Shown here: positions 1 through 7,149 of the stretch, piece by piece
Numbering within the stretch: position 1 is the stretch's first letter
How the letters are laid out: every line of letters starts with the position of its first letter
Assembly (NCBI GenBank): GCA_035439445.1
Contig: DAORKG010000059.1
Location: 1-14,145, forward strand
From: UBA4416 sp035439445
Lineage (GTDB): Bacteria > Bacteroidota > Bacteroidia > B-17B0 > Aurantibacillaceae
Direction of reading: 5' to 3'
DNA: 14,145 bases
Translations under genes and position numbers: made by a program
Notes under the pieces: model-generated
Told to the model about the DNA's origin: nothing
Seen by the model: the letters and a program-made list of their open reading frames with translations, nothing else
Database searches by the model: none

Positions 1-215
1 ATGCGAGATTTTGGTAATCGCTCCTTAATCTTAATAGTTAATGGCATTAATCCCTTAATTCCAAACGAGCATTGTTCAGATGTGCATTGAAAATTATCAA
101 TTTTATCTTCGGGTAATAAATGTTTGAAATTGTTGAAATCACCCATCAAATCAAACAAACTATCTGTTGTTGATTGTGTGGTATGAGTTTCACTCAATAT
201 ACTAAAATGTGCCAA
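1..215 (-). CDS. SRPBCC (START-like) family protein, 5' part only
   Basis: Reading the minus strand from a TTG at 213-215 gives an open frame of about 71 codons that runs off the window edge. Its protein contains FDLMGDFNNFKHLLPEDKI followed by QCTSEQCSFGIKGLMPLTIK. This matches the start of the small SRPBCC/polyketide-cyclase-like proteins that sit next to pyrE in Bacteroidota: first strand, the F/LxxFNNFxxLxPE helix, then a strand with CSFxIKG. The family folds into a hydrophobic ligand-binding pocket, but the ligand of this member is unknown. An in-frame TAA lies just upstream (222-224) and no ATG precedes the conserved part, so the start must be TTG at 215 or a later TTG at 197. It follows the pyrE stop by 14 nt on the same strand, so the two are probably cotranscribed. 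Family call is fairly sure; start codon is less so. Confidence 0.72.
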   Translation of the reverse strand, partial: MAHFSILSETHTTQSTTDSLFDLMGDFNNFKHLLPEDKIDNFQCTSEQCSFGIKGLMPLTIKIKERLPKSR

Positions 216-229
216 GGGTACTTAATAAA

Positions 230-877
230 TTATTGTTTCCAAGTAGAAGGATTTTGTCTCCATTCTTTCAATGATTCAACATCATTTTCGGTAATGTATT
301 TATGCTTTAAAGCAACTTCTATTAATGTATTATAGTCACATAAAGTAGATAAAGCACAATTTGCTTTTTTCATGTTTTCTGTTGCTTCTTCAAAACCATA
401 AGTGAAAATAGCAACCATTCCTTTTACGTTACAACCTTGCTCTCTTAATGCATCAACTGCTTTAATACTGCTTCCTCCGGTTGAAATTAAATCTTCAATT
501 ACTACAACACTTTGGTCTTTTTCAACTACACCTTCCACCATATTTGTTAAACCATGTTTTTTAGCTTCGCTTCTCACATAAACAAATGGTAAACCCATAT
601 CCTGAGCAATTAAAGCACCTTGAGCAATACCACCTGTTGCAACACCAGCAATTACATCAGGTTTGCCAAACTTCTCATTGATTACGTTAACGTATTGCTG
701 ACGAATAAATGTTCTTATTTGAGGATAAGATAACGTTTTACGGTTATCACAGTAAATTGGAGATTTCCAACCTGATGCCCATGTAAAAGGTTGTTCAGGT
801 TGAAGTTTAATTGCTTTGATTTGTAATAAAAATTCGGCAACTTTATGCGCCGCATCATCAAATGGTGTCATTGTCAT
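230..877 (-). CDS. pyrE: Orotate phosphoribosyltransferase
   Basis: Cytosolic enzyme of de novo pyrimidine synthesis that joins orotate to PRPP to give orotidine 5'-monophosphate. The 215-residue length is normal. The PRPP-binding motif VVVIEDLISTGGS lies at residues 125-137. The flexible catalytic loop SEAKKHG is at 103-109, with the lysine pair 106-107. The orotate-side segment SGWKSPIYCDNR is at 35-46, followed by the G-rich GVATGGIAQGA at 78-88. The start could be the ATG at 877 or the second ATG at 871 (MTMTPFDD). A TATTTTTG box only 7 bp upstream of the first ATG would leave a very short leader and slightly favours the second. It is divergent from a NUDIX gene and is followed by an SRPBCC gene, an arrangement I know from other Bacteroidota. 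Confidence 0.96.
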   Translation of the reverse strand: MTMTPFDDAAHKVAEFLLQIKAIKLQPEQPFTWASGWKSPIYCDNRKTLSYPQIRTFIRQQYVNVINEKFGKPDVIAGVATGGIAQGALIAQDMGLPFVYVRSEAKKHGLTNMVEGVVEKDQSVVVIEDLISTGGSSIKAVDALREQGCNVKGMVAIFTYGFEEATENMKKANCALSTLCDYNTLIEVALKHKYITENDVESLKEWRQNPSTWKQ

Positions 878-884
878 AGGGCGT

Positions 885-892
885 CAAAAATA
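885..892 (-). promoter_or_regulatory. Putative -7 box for pyrE
   Basis: The minus strand reads TATTTTTG, a full match to the Bacteroidota -7 consensus TAnnTTTG. The nearest upstream TTG is 25 bp away, longer than usual, so the -33 element is not convincing. The predicted transcript start falls within a few bases of the first pyrE ATG, implying a very short leader or use of the second ATG. Confidence 0.4.
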
Positions 893-923
893 GCAGTATT
901 TACAGTATAAAACACATCAAATT

Positions 924-1532
924 ATGAACATCACCATATATTATTTGTCGAAAAAAATTATCCTTCAACAAAAAAATCAAAGCACAGAAAATCAATCATT
1001 TAAAAATTTAGATGTTTTAAAAAAGTCAGAAATTTTAGCCGAGTTCGAGAAATTTGCCAACGAAACTAACAGCACTTTATTAACTTTTGAGACAGAAAAT
1101 TTAGAAGTTGGTCTCGAAAAATTCAGAAAAGCATTTAAGTATATATATGCTGCGGGAGGATTAATTGAAAAAGATAATAAATACTTATTTATCTTCAGGT
1201 TAAAACGTTGGGATTTACCTAAAGGTAAATTAGATATGGGTGAGAGTCCGGAAGAAGCAGGAATACGTGAATGTGAGGAAGAATGTGGAATTACTCAATT
1301 AACTATTACTAAAACATTAGATCCAACATATCATATTTATCCTCATAAAGGGAGCTATGCTCTCAAAAAAACATATTGGTATGCCATGTCAACCAAACAT
1401 GAGGGAATCTTAGTTCCTCAGCTCGAAGAAAATATTGAAAGAGTAGAGTGGTTTACCAAAGAACAAATTCAAAAAGAGGTGCTATCTAATTCATATCCAG
1501 CTATTTTAAGTGTTATAAAGGATATCATTTAA
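924..1532 (+). CDS. NUDIX hydrolase
   Basis: A 202-residue cytosolic protein with a complete Nudix box at residues 101-123: G101, E107, then RECEEECGI from 115, fitting Gx5Ex7REUxEExGU. These glutamates bind the divalent metal used to hydrolyse nucleoside-diphosphate-linked substrates. The domain starts near residue 73 (YIYAAGGLIEKDNKYLFIFR). The first 70 residues are an extra segment, rich in lysine and glutamine at its start, with no recognised motif. WDLPKGKLD is typical of the diadenosine-polyphosphate/MutT-like branch, but the substrate cannot be read from the sequence. The gene starts 46 bp from the divergent pyrE start. Adjacency to pyrE recurs in the phylum, which may mean a nucleotide-housekeeping role, though this is inference. 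Confidence 0.9.
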   Translation: MNITIYYLSKKIILQQKNQSTENQSFKNLDVLKKSEILAEFEKFANETNSTLLTFETENLEVGLEKFRKAFKYIYAAGGLIEKDNKYLFIFRLKRWDLPKGKLDMGESPEEAGIRECEEECGITQLTITKTLDPTYHIYPHKGSYALKKTYWYAMSTKHEGILVPQLEENIERVEWFTKEQIQKEVLSNSYPAILSVIKDII

Positions 1533-1548
1533 GCCTACTTTCTATATT

Positions 1549-1565
1549 CCCTAATCCATTTAGGG
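1549..1565 (+). other. Short hairpin after the NUDIX gene
   Basis: CCCTAA (1549-1554) and TTAGGG (1560-1565) form a 6-bp perfect stem with a five-base loop, 17 bp after the NUDIX stop codon. No T-run follows, so it is at best a weak terminator or an mRNA 3'-end stabiliser. Confidence 0.3.
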
Positions 1566-1580
1566 CATTCACTAAATAAT

Positions 1581-1622
1581 TTAGTATTTAAATCTAAACT
1601 TATTTAGAATTTGTTATATTTG
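1581..1622 (+). promoter_or_regulatory. Promoter and candidate operator of the LacI-type gene
   Basis: TATATTTG at 1615-1622 matches the -7 consensus TAnnTTTG and lies 27 bp before the ATG at 1650. No TTG is seen at the expected -33 spacing. The imperfect palindrome TTAGTATTTAAATCTAA (1581-1597) occupies the -33 area, where an operator would block or aid polymerase. A second small inverted repeat, AGTTTTAAATAAACT (1631-1645), lies in the leader. LacI-family proteins bind palindromes and often regulate themselves, so either site could be an autoregulatory operator. That is inferred from position and symmetry alone. Confidence 0.4.
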
Positions 1623-1649
1623 TTTATATAAGTTTTAAATAAACTAAAC

Positions 1650-2672
1650 ATGGGTATTAAAAAAACATTATTAGAGGATATTGCAAAAGAACTTAATGTT
1701 TCAAAAACATTAGTTTCTATGGTAATAAATGGTAAAGGCGATGCTTATGGCATTAGCAAAAAAACACAAGAAAAAGTGTTGGCTAAAGCCGGCGAAATGG
1801 AGTATACCCCAAATGTGTTTGCCAGAGCTTTACGCACGGGAAAAAGCCATTTGATAGCCTTATTAGTGGCAGATATTTCTAACCCATTTTATTCGAACAT
1901 TGCTAAGCATGTCGAAAAAGAATTGGCTACTAAAGGTTACAACTTAATGATTTGCAGTACTGATGAGAATGTGGAGCGTGAAGAAAAACTCATCAGTTTG
2001 TTTGCAGAACAACATATGATTGATGGTTTAATTATAGCAACCACAAACACTTCTGGCGAATATTTTAAAAAGGAACGCTTACGCAATTTTCCAATAGTTT
2101 TTATTGATCGTTATTTACCGGATATCGAATCAAACTATGTAGTAGCTAATAACTACCAAGGTTCGTATGAACTGACTGAGTTATTAGTGAAAAAAGGCTG
2201 CAAAAATATATTAGCTTTAAATATTACGCCTTCTCATATTAGCTCTTTAACAGAGCGCGTAAAGGGATATAAGGATGCATTGAAAAAACATGACATCGCT
2301 TTTAAAGATGAGAACTTAGTAGAAATTTCGTTTGATAATATCCAAAACGATGTAAGAACTCAATTAACAAAACGTTTAAAACAAGGAAAAATTGACGCTA
2401 TTTATACATTAAACAATCATATTGCTACAGCTTGTTTAAATGTGTTTAATGAGATGGGATTTGATGCCAAAAAAGAAGGTGTCTTATTTGCATCCTTTGA
2501 TGATATTAGTCTATTCGATTTTGTTAAACCTAGTGTTATTTCTGTTTCTCAACCGGTTGAAAATATTGGGATTGAAGCAGCTAATTTAGCCTTGCATTTA
2601 ATTGATAGTAAAACAAATACGACTGATGTGAAAAAGATAGTATTACCAACTTCTATTATTTCCAGAAATTAA
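1650..2672 (+). CDS. LacI-family transcriptional regulator
   Basis: DNA-binding regulator of 340 residues, the usual family length. The N-terminal helix-turn-helix is at about residues 7-27 (LLEDIAKELNVSKTLVSMVI). The minor-groove hinge helix follows at about 54-64 (PNVFARALRTG). The rest is a periplasmic-binding-protein-like effector domain beginning SHLIALLVADISNPFY, with FIDRYLP and ASFDDISLFDFVKPSVISVSQP as typical later landmarks. Members usually sense a sugar or other small metabolite. No carbohydrate-use genes lie next to it here; the next gene, 50 bp downstream on the same strand, is dihydrolipoyl dehydrogenase. Whether it controls that gene, itself, or a distant locus is open. The effector cannot be predicted from sequence alone. 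Confidence 0.93.
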   Translation: MGIKKTLLEDIAKELNVSKTLVSMVINGKGDAYGISKKTQEKVLAKAGEMEYTPNVFARALRTGKSHLIALLVADISNPFYSNIAKHVEKELATKGYNLMICSTDENVEREEKLISLFAEQHMIDGLIIATTNTSGEYFKKERLRNFPIVFIDRYLPDIESNYVVANNYQGSYELTELLVKKGCKNILALNITPSHISSLTERVKGYKDALKKHDIAFKDENLVEISFDNIQNDVRTQLTKRLKQGKIDAIYTLNNHIATACLNVFNEMGFDAKKEGVLFASFDDISLFDFVKPSVISVSQPVENIGIEAANLALHLIDSKTNTTDVKKIVLPTSIISRN

Positions 2673-2722
2673 AATCAGTAACAAAAAAAACTATATATTA
2701 GCACCACTAAAAAAAACACACT

Positions 2723-4111
2723 ATGAACTACGATGTAATTGTTATTGGAAGCGGACCAGGAGGATATGTAACTGCAATTCGCGCTTCTCAATTAGGATTA
2801 AAAACTGCTATTATTGAAAGAGAAAACCTTGGGGGTATTTGCCTTAACTGGGGTTGTATACCAACTAAAGCATTATTAAAAAGTGCTCAGGTATTTGAAT
2901 ATTTAAATCACTCAAAAGAGTATGGTATTAGTGCTGATAACATTAAAGCTGATTTTGGTGCCGTTGTAAAACGTAGCCGTGATGTAGCAGATGGAATGAG
3001 CAAAGGTATTCAGTTCTTAATGAAGAAAAATAAAATTGATGTCATTATGGGAACTGCTACAGTTAAGGCTGGCAAAAAAGTTGAAGTAAAAGCAGCTGAT
3101 GGAAAATTAAGTACACTTGATGCTAAACACATTATCATTGCTACAGGAGCTCGCTCTCGTCAGTTACCTAATTTACCACAAGATGGTAAAAAAATTATTG
3201 GTTACCGCGAGGCAATGTCTTTACCAAAGCAACCTAAATCATTAATTGTTGTTGGTTCTGGTGCTATTGGTGTTGAGTTTGCATACTTCTATGCTACTAT
3301 GGGAACTAAGGTAACTATTGTTGAGTTCATGCCTAACATCGTTCCGGTTGAGGATGAAGAAGTATCTAAACAATTAGAAAAATCATTAAAGAAAATTGGT
3401 ATCGAAATCATGACAGAAGCTTCTGTTGAGAGTGTTGATACAAAAGGGGATGGTTGCAAAGCAACTGTTAAAACAAAAACAGGAACTGTTACTTTAGATG
3501 CAGAAATCGTTTTATCGGCTGTTGGTATCCAAGCAAATATTGAAAACTTAGGTTTAGAAGCAGTTGGTATTGCTACAGATAAAGGAAAAATTGTAACTGA
3601 TAAATATTACGCTACTAATGTACCGGGTTATTATGCAATAGGTGACTGTGTAGGCGGACAAGCATTAGCTCACGTTGCTTCGGCAGAAGGTATTACTTGT
3701 GTTGAGAAAATTGCAGGTGTGCATACAGAACCAATTGATTACAATAATATCCCAGGCTGTACATATTGCCAACCTGAAGTAGCTTCTGTTGGTATGACTG
3801 AGAAACAAGCTAAAGAAAAAGGATACACATTAAAAGTTGGTAAATTCCCATTCTCAGCATCAGGTAAGGCAAGTGCTTCTGGTGCAAAAGATGGATTTAT
3901 TAAATTAATTTTTGATGCTAAATACGGAGAGTTATTAGGGGCACACATGATTGGTGCAAACGTAACAGAAATGATTGCTGAGATTGTAGCTATTCGTAAA
4001 TTAGAAACTACAGGGCATGAATTAATTAAAACTGTTCACCCTCACCCAACCATGAGTGAAGCTATTATGGAAGCAGCAGCAGCTGCCTACGGAGAAGTAA
4101 TTCACTTATAA
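2723..4111 (+). CDS. lpdA: Dihydrolipoyl dehydrogenase (E3)
   Basis: Flavoprotein that reoxidises dihydrolipoyl groups with NAD+, as E3 of pyruvate and 2-oxoglutarate dehydrogenases and of glycine cleavage. All landmarks are present in 462 residues. The FAD motif GSGPGG is at 9-14. The redox disulfide CLNWGC is C40/C45. ATGARS at 140-145 precedes the NAD motif GSGAIG at 178-183. YAIGDC marks the second FAD contact. The C-terminal HPHPTMSE at 439-446 supplies the catalytic His441-Glu446 pair. The dehydrogenase E1/E2 genes are not in this window, so the parent complex cannot be assigned. A TATATTAG box at 2694-2701, one mismatch from consensus, could give it a promoter separate from the upstream regulator gene. 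Confidence 0.97.
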   Translation: MNYDVIVIGSGPGGYVTAIRASQLGLKTAIIERENLGGICLNWGCIPTKALLKSAQVFEYLNHSKEYGISADNIKADFGAVVKRSRDVADGMSKGIQFLMKKNKIDVIMGTATVKAGKKVEVKAADGKLSTLDAKHIIIATGARSRQLPNLPQDGKKIIGYREAMSLPKQPKSLIVVGSGAIGVEFAYFYATMGTKVTIVEFMPNIVPVEDEEVSKQLEKSLKKIGIEIMTEASVESVDTKGDGCKATVKTKTGTVTLDAEIVLSAVGIQANIENLGLEAVGIATDKGKIVTDKYYATNVPGYYAIGDCVGGQALAHVASAEGITCVEKIAGVHTEPIDYNNIPGCTYCQPEVASVGMTEKQAKEKGYTLKVGKFPFSASGKASASGAKDGFIKLIFDAKYGELLGAHMIGANVTEMIAEIVAIRKLETTGHELIKTVHPHPTMSEAIMEAAAAAYGEVIHL

Positions 4112-4120
4112 TATAAAATT

Positions 4121-4163
4121 GTTCTGTCAGTTCGAGCTGTCATACTGAGCGCAGTTGAATTGT
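4121..4163. repeat. Dispersed intergenic repeat, copy 1
   Basis: Between the lpdA stop and its terminator lies a segment with the core GTTCGAGCTGTCATACTGAG (4129-4148), continuing CGCAGTTGAA. The reverse complement of 7041-7083 carries nearly the same string (GTTCGAGCTGTCACACTGAG, then CGAAGTCGAA). About 30 bases align with roughly four differences. Its GC content is clearly higher than the surrounding intergenic DNA. It encodes nothing visible and is probably a copy of a genome-wide small intergenic element. Confidence 0.65.
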
Positions 4164-4189
4164 GTGAACAGAAGAACTAATTAAATATT

Positions 4190-4230
4190 AAAAGCCATTT
4201 TCTTAATTGAAGATGGCTTTTTTATTTTTT
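4190..4230. terminator. Bidirectional terminator between lpdA and the endonuclease gene
   Basis: AAAAGCCATTTTC (4190-4202) pairs with GAAGATGGCTTTT (4209-4221) around a TTAATT loop; 12 of 13 positions match and the other can form a G-U pair. A T-rich run follows on the plus strand to 4230, and the minus strand has T-runs from the stem onward. It sits between two convergent genes and can serve both. Confidence 0.85.
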
Positions 4231-4246
4231 GAAAAATCTGATGAAA

Positions 4247-5308
4247 TTACTGTTTTATGAATTTAATGTTCGAAATAGATTCTACTGAACTTAAATTTAT
4301 TATATATACTCCTTTTGCCCAACTCTCGCAGTTAATTGATATAAAACTATCAAACAAAATTCTTTTCTCTTCTATTAATTCTCCTTCAATAGAAGAGATT
4401 TTTAAAAAACCATGTTGTTGATGACCTTTCTTATTTATAATTTGAAATGATGAATTAGAAGGATTCGGAAACACAGAGAATGAATTTGATAACGTTTGCT
4501 CTTTCACAAACACACTCATATCCATAGTCCATATACTATCTGCCCATTGAGGGTTGTCGATAAACGGATTTCGGTTGTTTTGGTATTTGTAATAAATAGA
4601 ATCGTTTCTGGCAATCTCTTTAGCACTTACAGGATCTTGATGATGCCATTGTAACAACACATTCATTTCCCAAGGTAAAATAGTTGCCTTATTAGTCGCA
4701 TCAGAAGTTGACCAACCAATGTCTTCGCTATAATAACGCGTAGTCATATAAAAATAACTGCGTGCTAAATCTCCTTTATAATCATCAATTGGTTCAAACA
4801 CAGTTAAGTTATATCCTAAGTCAGAACATGGTCCTAACTTCCCACCGTTTAATGTAGTTATGGTTGCAACGCCAACATTTCCATATGGGTAATTACTTCT
4901 TTCTCCATTTACTTTTCCGTCAGTAGGGTAAATATGAAATAAATCAGATACAGGTCCTGTTAACGAATTAAACCAACTTTGAGGCCAGCTATGTTCTCTG
5001 TTATAGCAGTCTCCTTCTGCTGCATAATTACCGCATTGGTCGGTAACAAAAGTAAATTGATAAGGTGGTGTACCACCTGGAATATCACTATATATGTCCC
5101 AAACTTTCCCGTTAGGTTTCTTATCAGTCTTTTGATAAGCAGCCCATAAACCATTGTAAGATATTTGATTATGGTTTTTAATGATATTGTGTAAAGCAAT
5201 TTTTAAAGCATTTCCAGTTAATCCTTGAGCAGAGTTGTAGTATCCCGGAGGTATTTGAGCTTGACAAATACTTGCTATAAGACCAAAGTAAAGTAAAAGT
5301 TTTTTCAT
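4247..5308 (-). CDS. Secreted endonuclease I family nuclease with T9SS sorting domain
   Basis: A 353-residue exported nuclease. Residues 1-17 form a Sec signal peptide (MKKLLLYFGLIASICQA). The endonuclease I domain (Vvn/EndA-type, non-specific DNA/RNA cutting) spans about 25-255. It has NREHSWPQSWF at 103-113, where H106 is the expected general base of the beta-beta-alpha-metal site. Then come DLFHIYPTDGKVNGERSNYPYG from 122 and FEP...KGDLARSYFYMTTRY at 171-191, all family hallmarks. From about 277 the FSVFPNPSNSSF segment and a C-terminal beta domain ending in KFIKQ mark a T9SS type A sorting signal. The product should therefore cross the outer membrane and be surface-attached or released. 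A likely role is nutrient scavenging from extracellular nucleic acid. It converges on lpdA and shares its terminator. Confidence 0.92.
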   Translation of the reverse strand: MKKLLLYFGLIASICQAQIPPGYYNSAQGLTGNALKIALHNIIKNHNQISYNGLWAAYQKTDKKPNGKVWDIYSDIPGGTPPYQFTFVTDQCGNYAAEGDCYNREHSWPQSWFNSLTGPVSDLFHIYPTDGKVNGERSNYPYGNVGVATITTLNGGKLGPCSDLGYNLTVFEPIDDYKGDLARSYFYMTTRYYSEDIGWSTSDATNKATILPWEMNVLLQWHHQDPVSAKEIARNDSIYYKYQNNRNPFIDNPQWADSIWTMDMSVFVKEQTLSNSFSVFPNPSNSSFQIINKKGHQQHGFLKISSIEGELIEEKRILFDSFISINCESWAKGVYIINLSSVESISNIKFIKQ

Positions 5309-5325
5309 GTAAATTTATTGTTAAT

Positions 5326-5352
5326 CAAAAATACTGAATAAATCAGGTACAA
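5326..5352 (-). promoter_or_regulatory. Promoter of the endonuclease gene
   Basis: On the minus strand TTG (5352-5350) is followed after 16 bp by TATTTTTG (5333-5326), a full TAnnTTTG match. The box ends 17 bp before the ATG at 5308. The -33/-7 spacing is slightly short, but both elements are present. Confidence 0.5.
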
Positions 5353-5372
5353 TTCTGAAGATAGGTGTTAAA

Positions 5373-6500
5373 TTAAAAATTCAGAAGTTTCTCTCTTTCT
5401 ATAAAATTAAACTGTACTTCTTTAGAGTCGGTTTGGGTTATTTTTATAATATACCAATGCACCGTTTTAAATATTCTGTATTCAGGTACACAAGGCACAT
5501 TGAGTTCATTAATAGCCCAACGTTTAATATCTATGACATGATGATTATCGTTAGTCGTTGTAAAATGCCTTATGTAAAAAGGAAGTCTATCATAAGCCTT
5601 ATTAGAAAGTATTAATTGACATTCGTGCAAGTTTGAGGAGTAAAGAGAACTGGATAAATAAGAATCATATTGGTTTTTTAAACTAAAAATCGGAAATACC
5701 AACATCAAAGTAATAACAATATAAAAGCTAACACCTTTAAAAAGAATAGAGATATCAAAAAAGCGTTCTGTTTTCACGTCTGCAAATAAGAGCAATACTA
5801 AAGCAATCATTATAATATTCCATGGCCATACAACAGAATTGTAATCTTTACCGCTTGGTCCTAATAAAAATAAAATAAATATATGCATCAATATAACTAA
5901 TGGCACCGCAATAAATCGAAGTGGTTTTACTAATAATAATATACCAATACTTAATTCAAAATATGGAACGATATATCCAAATTTTGTCATCAATTGTATT
6001 TGACGTGGAGATAAAATACCATCAAACGAGCCAACCAGCCAAACAAATGTATCCGGTACAAATTCAGGATTCATTTTTTGTATACCACTAAAAATATAGA
6101 TTAATGAAGCCAATAATTGCAGTGAAATAAAAACAGTGGTATAATTATTAGGTTCATCTACCCTGTTTCTGTAGAATAATAATATAAACAGGATAAGAAT
6201 ATAATTATAAAACCATGGTTGTAGCCTATTTTGGTCATCAAAACACAAATACACAGAAAATAGGATTAAGAGTAGGGTAGGGAATTTCTTTTGAGTGGCA
6301 AACGAAAAAATAATTAAAAGAATTAATACTGCTAATTGAATGTAATCGTATGGAGCACTCACTCCAAAATAATCATGTATAAGTGTTGCTTTGGGGAAGT
6401 ATCTTTGCCCGGCCCACAAATTAAGACTCAATAAAACAGATGCCAATAATCCAATTAGGACAGTAAGTTTTATTAATTGTAATCGTTGAGTAAGCCGCAT
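5373..6500 (-). CDS. Polytopic membrane protein, distant resemblance to DoxX/HTTM-type proteins
   Basis: I do not recognise a specific function. With the start at ATG 6500 the protein has 375 residues. It has about eight to nine hydrophobic helices over the first 275 residues, then a soluble C-terminal tail of about 100 residues. Visible motifs are CFDDQNRLQPWFYNY, SGIQKMNPEF, a PYFELSIGILLL helix, and MHIFILFLLGPSGKDYNSVVWPWN. The Q-K-x-N-P motif and the MH...GP..N..VWPWN loop recall DoxX and HTTM (vitamin K carboxylase-like) membrane proteins, but the likeness is loose. The upstream in-frame ATG at 6554 lies inside the acetyltransferase gene and would add 18 residues; it is rejected because ATG 6500 is one base after that gene's stop, a classic coupled start. 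Confidence 0.75.
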   Translation of the reverse strand: MRLTQRLQLIKLTVLIGLLASVLLSLNLWAGQRYFPKATLIHDYFGVSAPYDYIQLAVLILLIIFSFATQKKFPTLLLILFSVYLCFDDQNRLQPWFYNYILILFILLFYRNRVDEPNNYTTVFISLQLLASLIYIFSGIQKMNPEFVPDTFVWLVGSFDGILSPRQIQLMTKFGYIVPYFELSIGILLLVKPLRFIAVPLVILMHIFILFLLGPSGKDYNSVVWPWNIIMIALVLLLFADVKTERFFDISILFKGVSFYIVITLMLVFPIFSLKNQYDSYLSSSLYSSNLHECQLILSNKAYDRLPFYIRHFTTTNDNHHVIDIKRWAINELNVPCVPEYRIFKTVHWYIIKITQTDSKEVQFNFIEREKLLNF

Positions 6501-6501
6501 G

Positions 6502-7026
6502 TTATTTAAAATTCTCTTTATACAATTCGTAAGTAACAGATGGAATATTATCAATTAAAGTATCATTTAGATAAGTCATTCCTAATTTTTTAAACACATT
6601 TATGGAAGCTTCATTCTCTTTCATGGCATTTCCAATAATACGGTTTAAATTAAAATGTTTAAATCCATAATCAATACAAGCTTTTGCCGATTCAGTAGCA
6701 TAACCTTTTCCCCAGGCGCTTTCGAGTAATCTGTAACCAATATCTGTTTCATTGGTGTCAGTATGATATTTTAATCCACACCAGCCAATGGGAGTATTAG
6801 TTTCTTTTTCTGCCAATAACCATCTTCCGTATCCATTTTCTTTATATTGGTTCATCACATATCTAACAATATCCTCAGCTTCTTCAATAGTATTAAAAGA
6901 TGAATCTCCTGTATATTTTACAACGTTGTAATTTGAATTGAGTTCAAAGAAAAATGGAGCATCGCTTAATACATGCTCTCTTAAAATTAAGCGTTCGGTT
7001 TCTATTATGATATTTTTGTTTTCCAA
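6502..7026 (-). CDS. GNAT-family N-acetyltransferase (RimJ/RimL-like)
   Basis: A 174-residue cytosolic acetyl-CoA-dependent acyltransferase of the Acetyltransf_3 type. It opens with ETERLILREHVLSDAPFFFELN, typical of the RimJ/RimL branch. GWCGLKYH at 81-88 leads to motif A, RLLESAWGKGYATES (99-113), whose glycines bind the acetyl-CoA pyrophosphate. NLNRIIGNAMKENEASINVFKKLGM at 126-150 is the usual C-terminal half. The substrate, a protein N-terminus or a small amine, is unknown. The start is TTG at 7026; no in-frame ATG occurs until residue 58, well inside the fold, so the TTG is required unless a rarer codon upstream is used. Its stop lies one base before the membrane protein start, so the two are likely translationally coupled. 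Confidence 0.88.
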   Translation of the reverse strand: MENKNIIIETERLILREHVLSDAPFFFELNSNYNVVKYTGDSSFNTIEEAEDIVRYVMNQYKENGYGRWLLAEKETNTPIGWCGLKYHTDTNETDIGYRLLESAWGKGYATESAKACIDYGFKHFNLNRIIGNAMKENEASINVFKKLGMTYLNDTLIDNIPSVTYELYKENFK

Positions 7027-7040
7027 TGAAATATATTTTA

Positions 7041-7083
7041 TGTCACTTCGACTTCGCTCAGTGTGACAGCTCGAACCGACAAA
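7041..7083. repeat. Dispersed intergenic repeat, copy 2
   Basis: The reverse complement of this segment repeats copy 1 at 4121-4163 (core GTTCGAGCTGTCACACTGAG). This copy also contains inverted arms, TGTCAC (7041-7046) and GTGACA (7063-7068), and CGACTT/AAGTCG arms further out, so it could fold in single strands. It lies upstream of the GNAT start and downstream of the SPFH terminator. Confidence 0.65.
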
Positions 7084-7094
7084 GTCGATTGTAC

Positions 7095-7128
7095 TAAAAT
7101 AAAAAAAGAGATATTTCTATCTCTTTTT
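7095..7128. terminator. Terminator after the SPFH gene
   Basis: On the minus strand AAAAAGAGATA (7128-7118), a GAAA tetraloop and TATCTCTTTTT (7113-7103) form a perfect 11-bp stem, followed by TTATTTT. It begins 22 bp after the SPFH stop. It separates that gene from the acetyltransferase downstream. Confidence 0.85.
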
Positions 7129-7149
7129 AAATTGTAATGTTATGCACAA

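Noticed and set aside
3739..3948. Minus-strand open frame opposite lpdA
   Set aside because: It is fully inside a conserved enzyme gene, with no motif and no promoter.
4960..5615. Short open frames in other frames of the endonuclease and membrane-protein genes (4960-5199, 5433-5615)
   Set aside because: They overlap well-supported genes, lack motifs, and have no credible start signals.
6501..6554. Upstream ATG at 6554 for the membrane protein
   Set aside because: It lies inside the acetyltransferase coding region. The ATG at 6500 is one base past that gene's stop and starts directly before the basic segment and first membrane helix.
7028..7035. TATATTTC on the minus strand as a -7 box for the acetyltransferase
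   Set aside because: It ends one base from the TTG start, leaving no room for a leader, and its last base departs from consensus.
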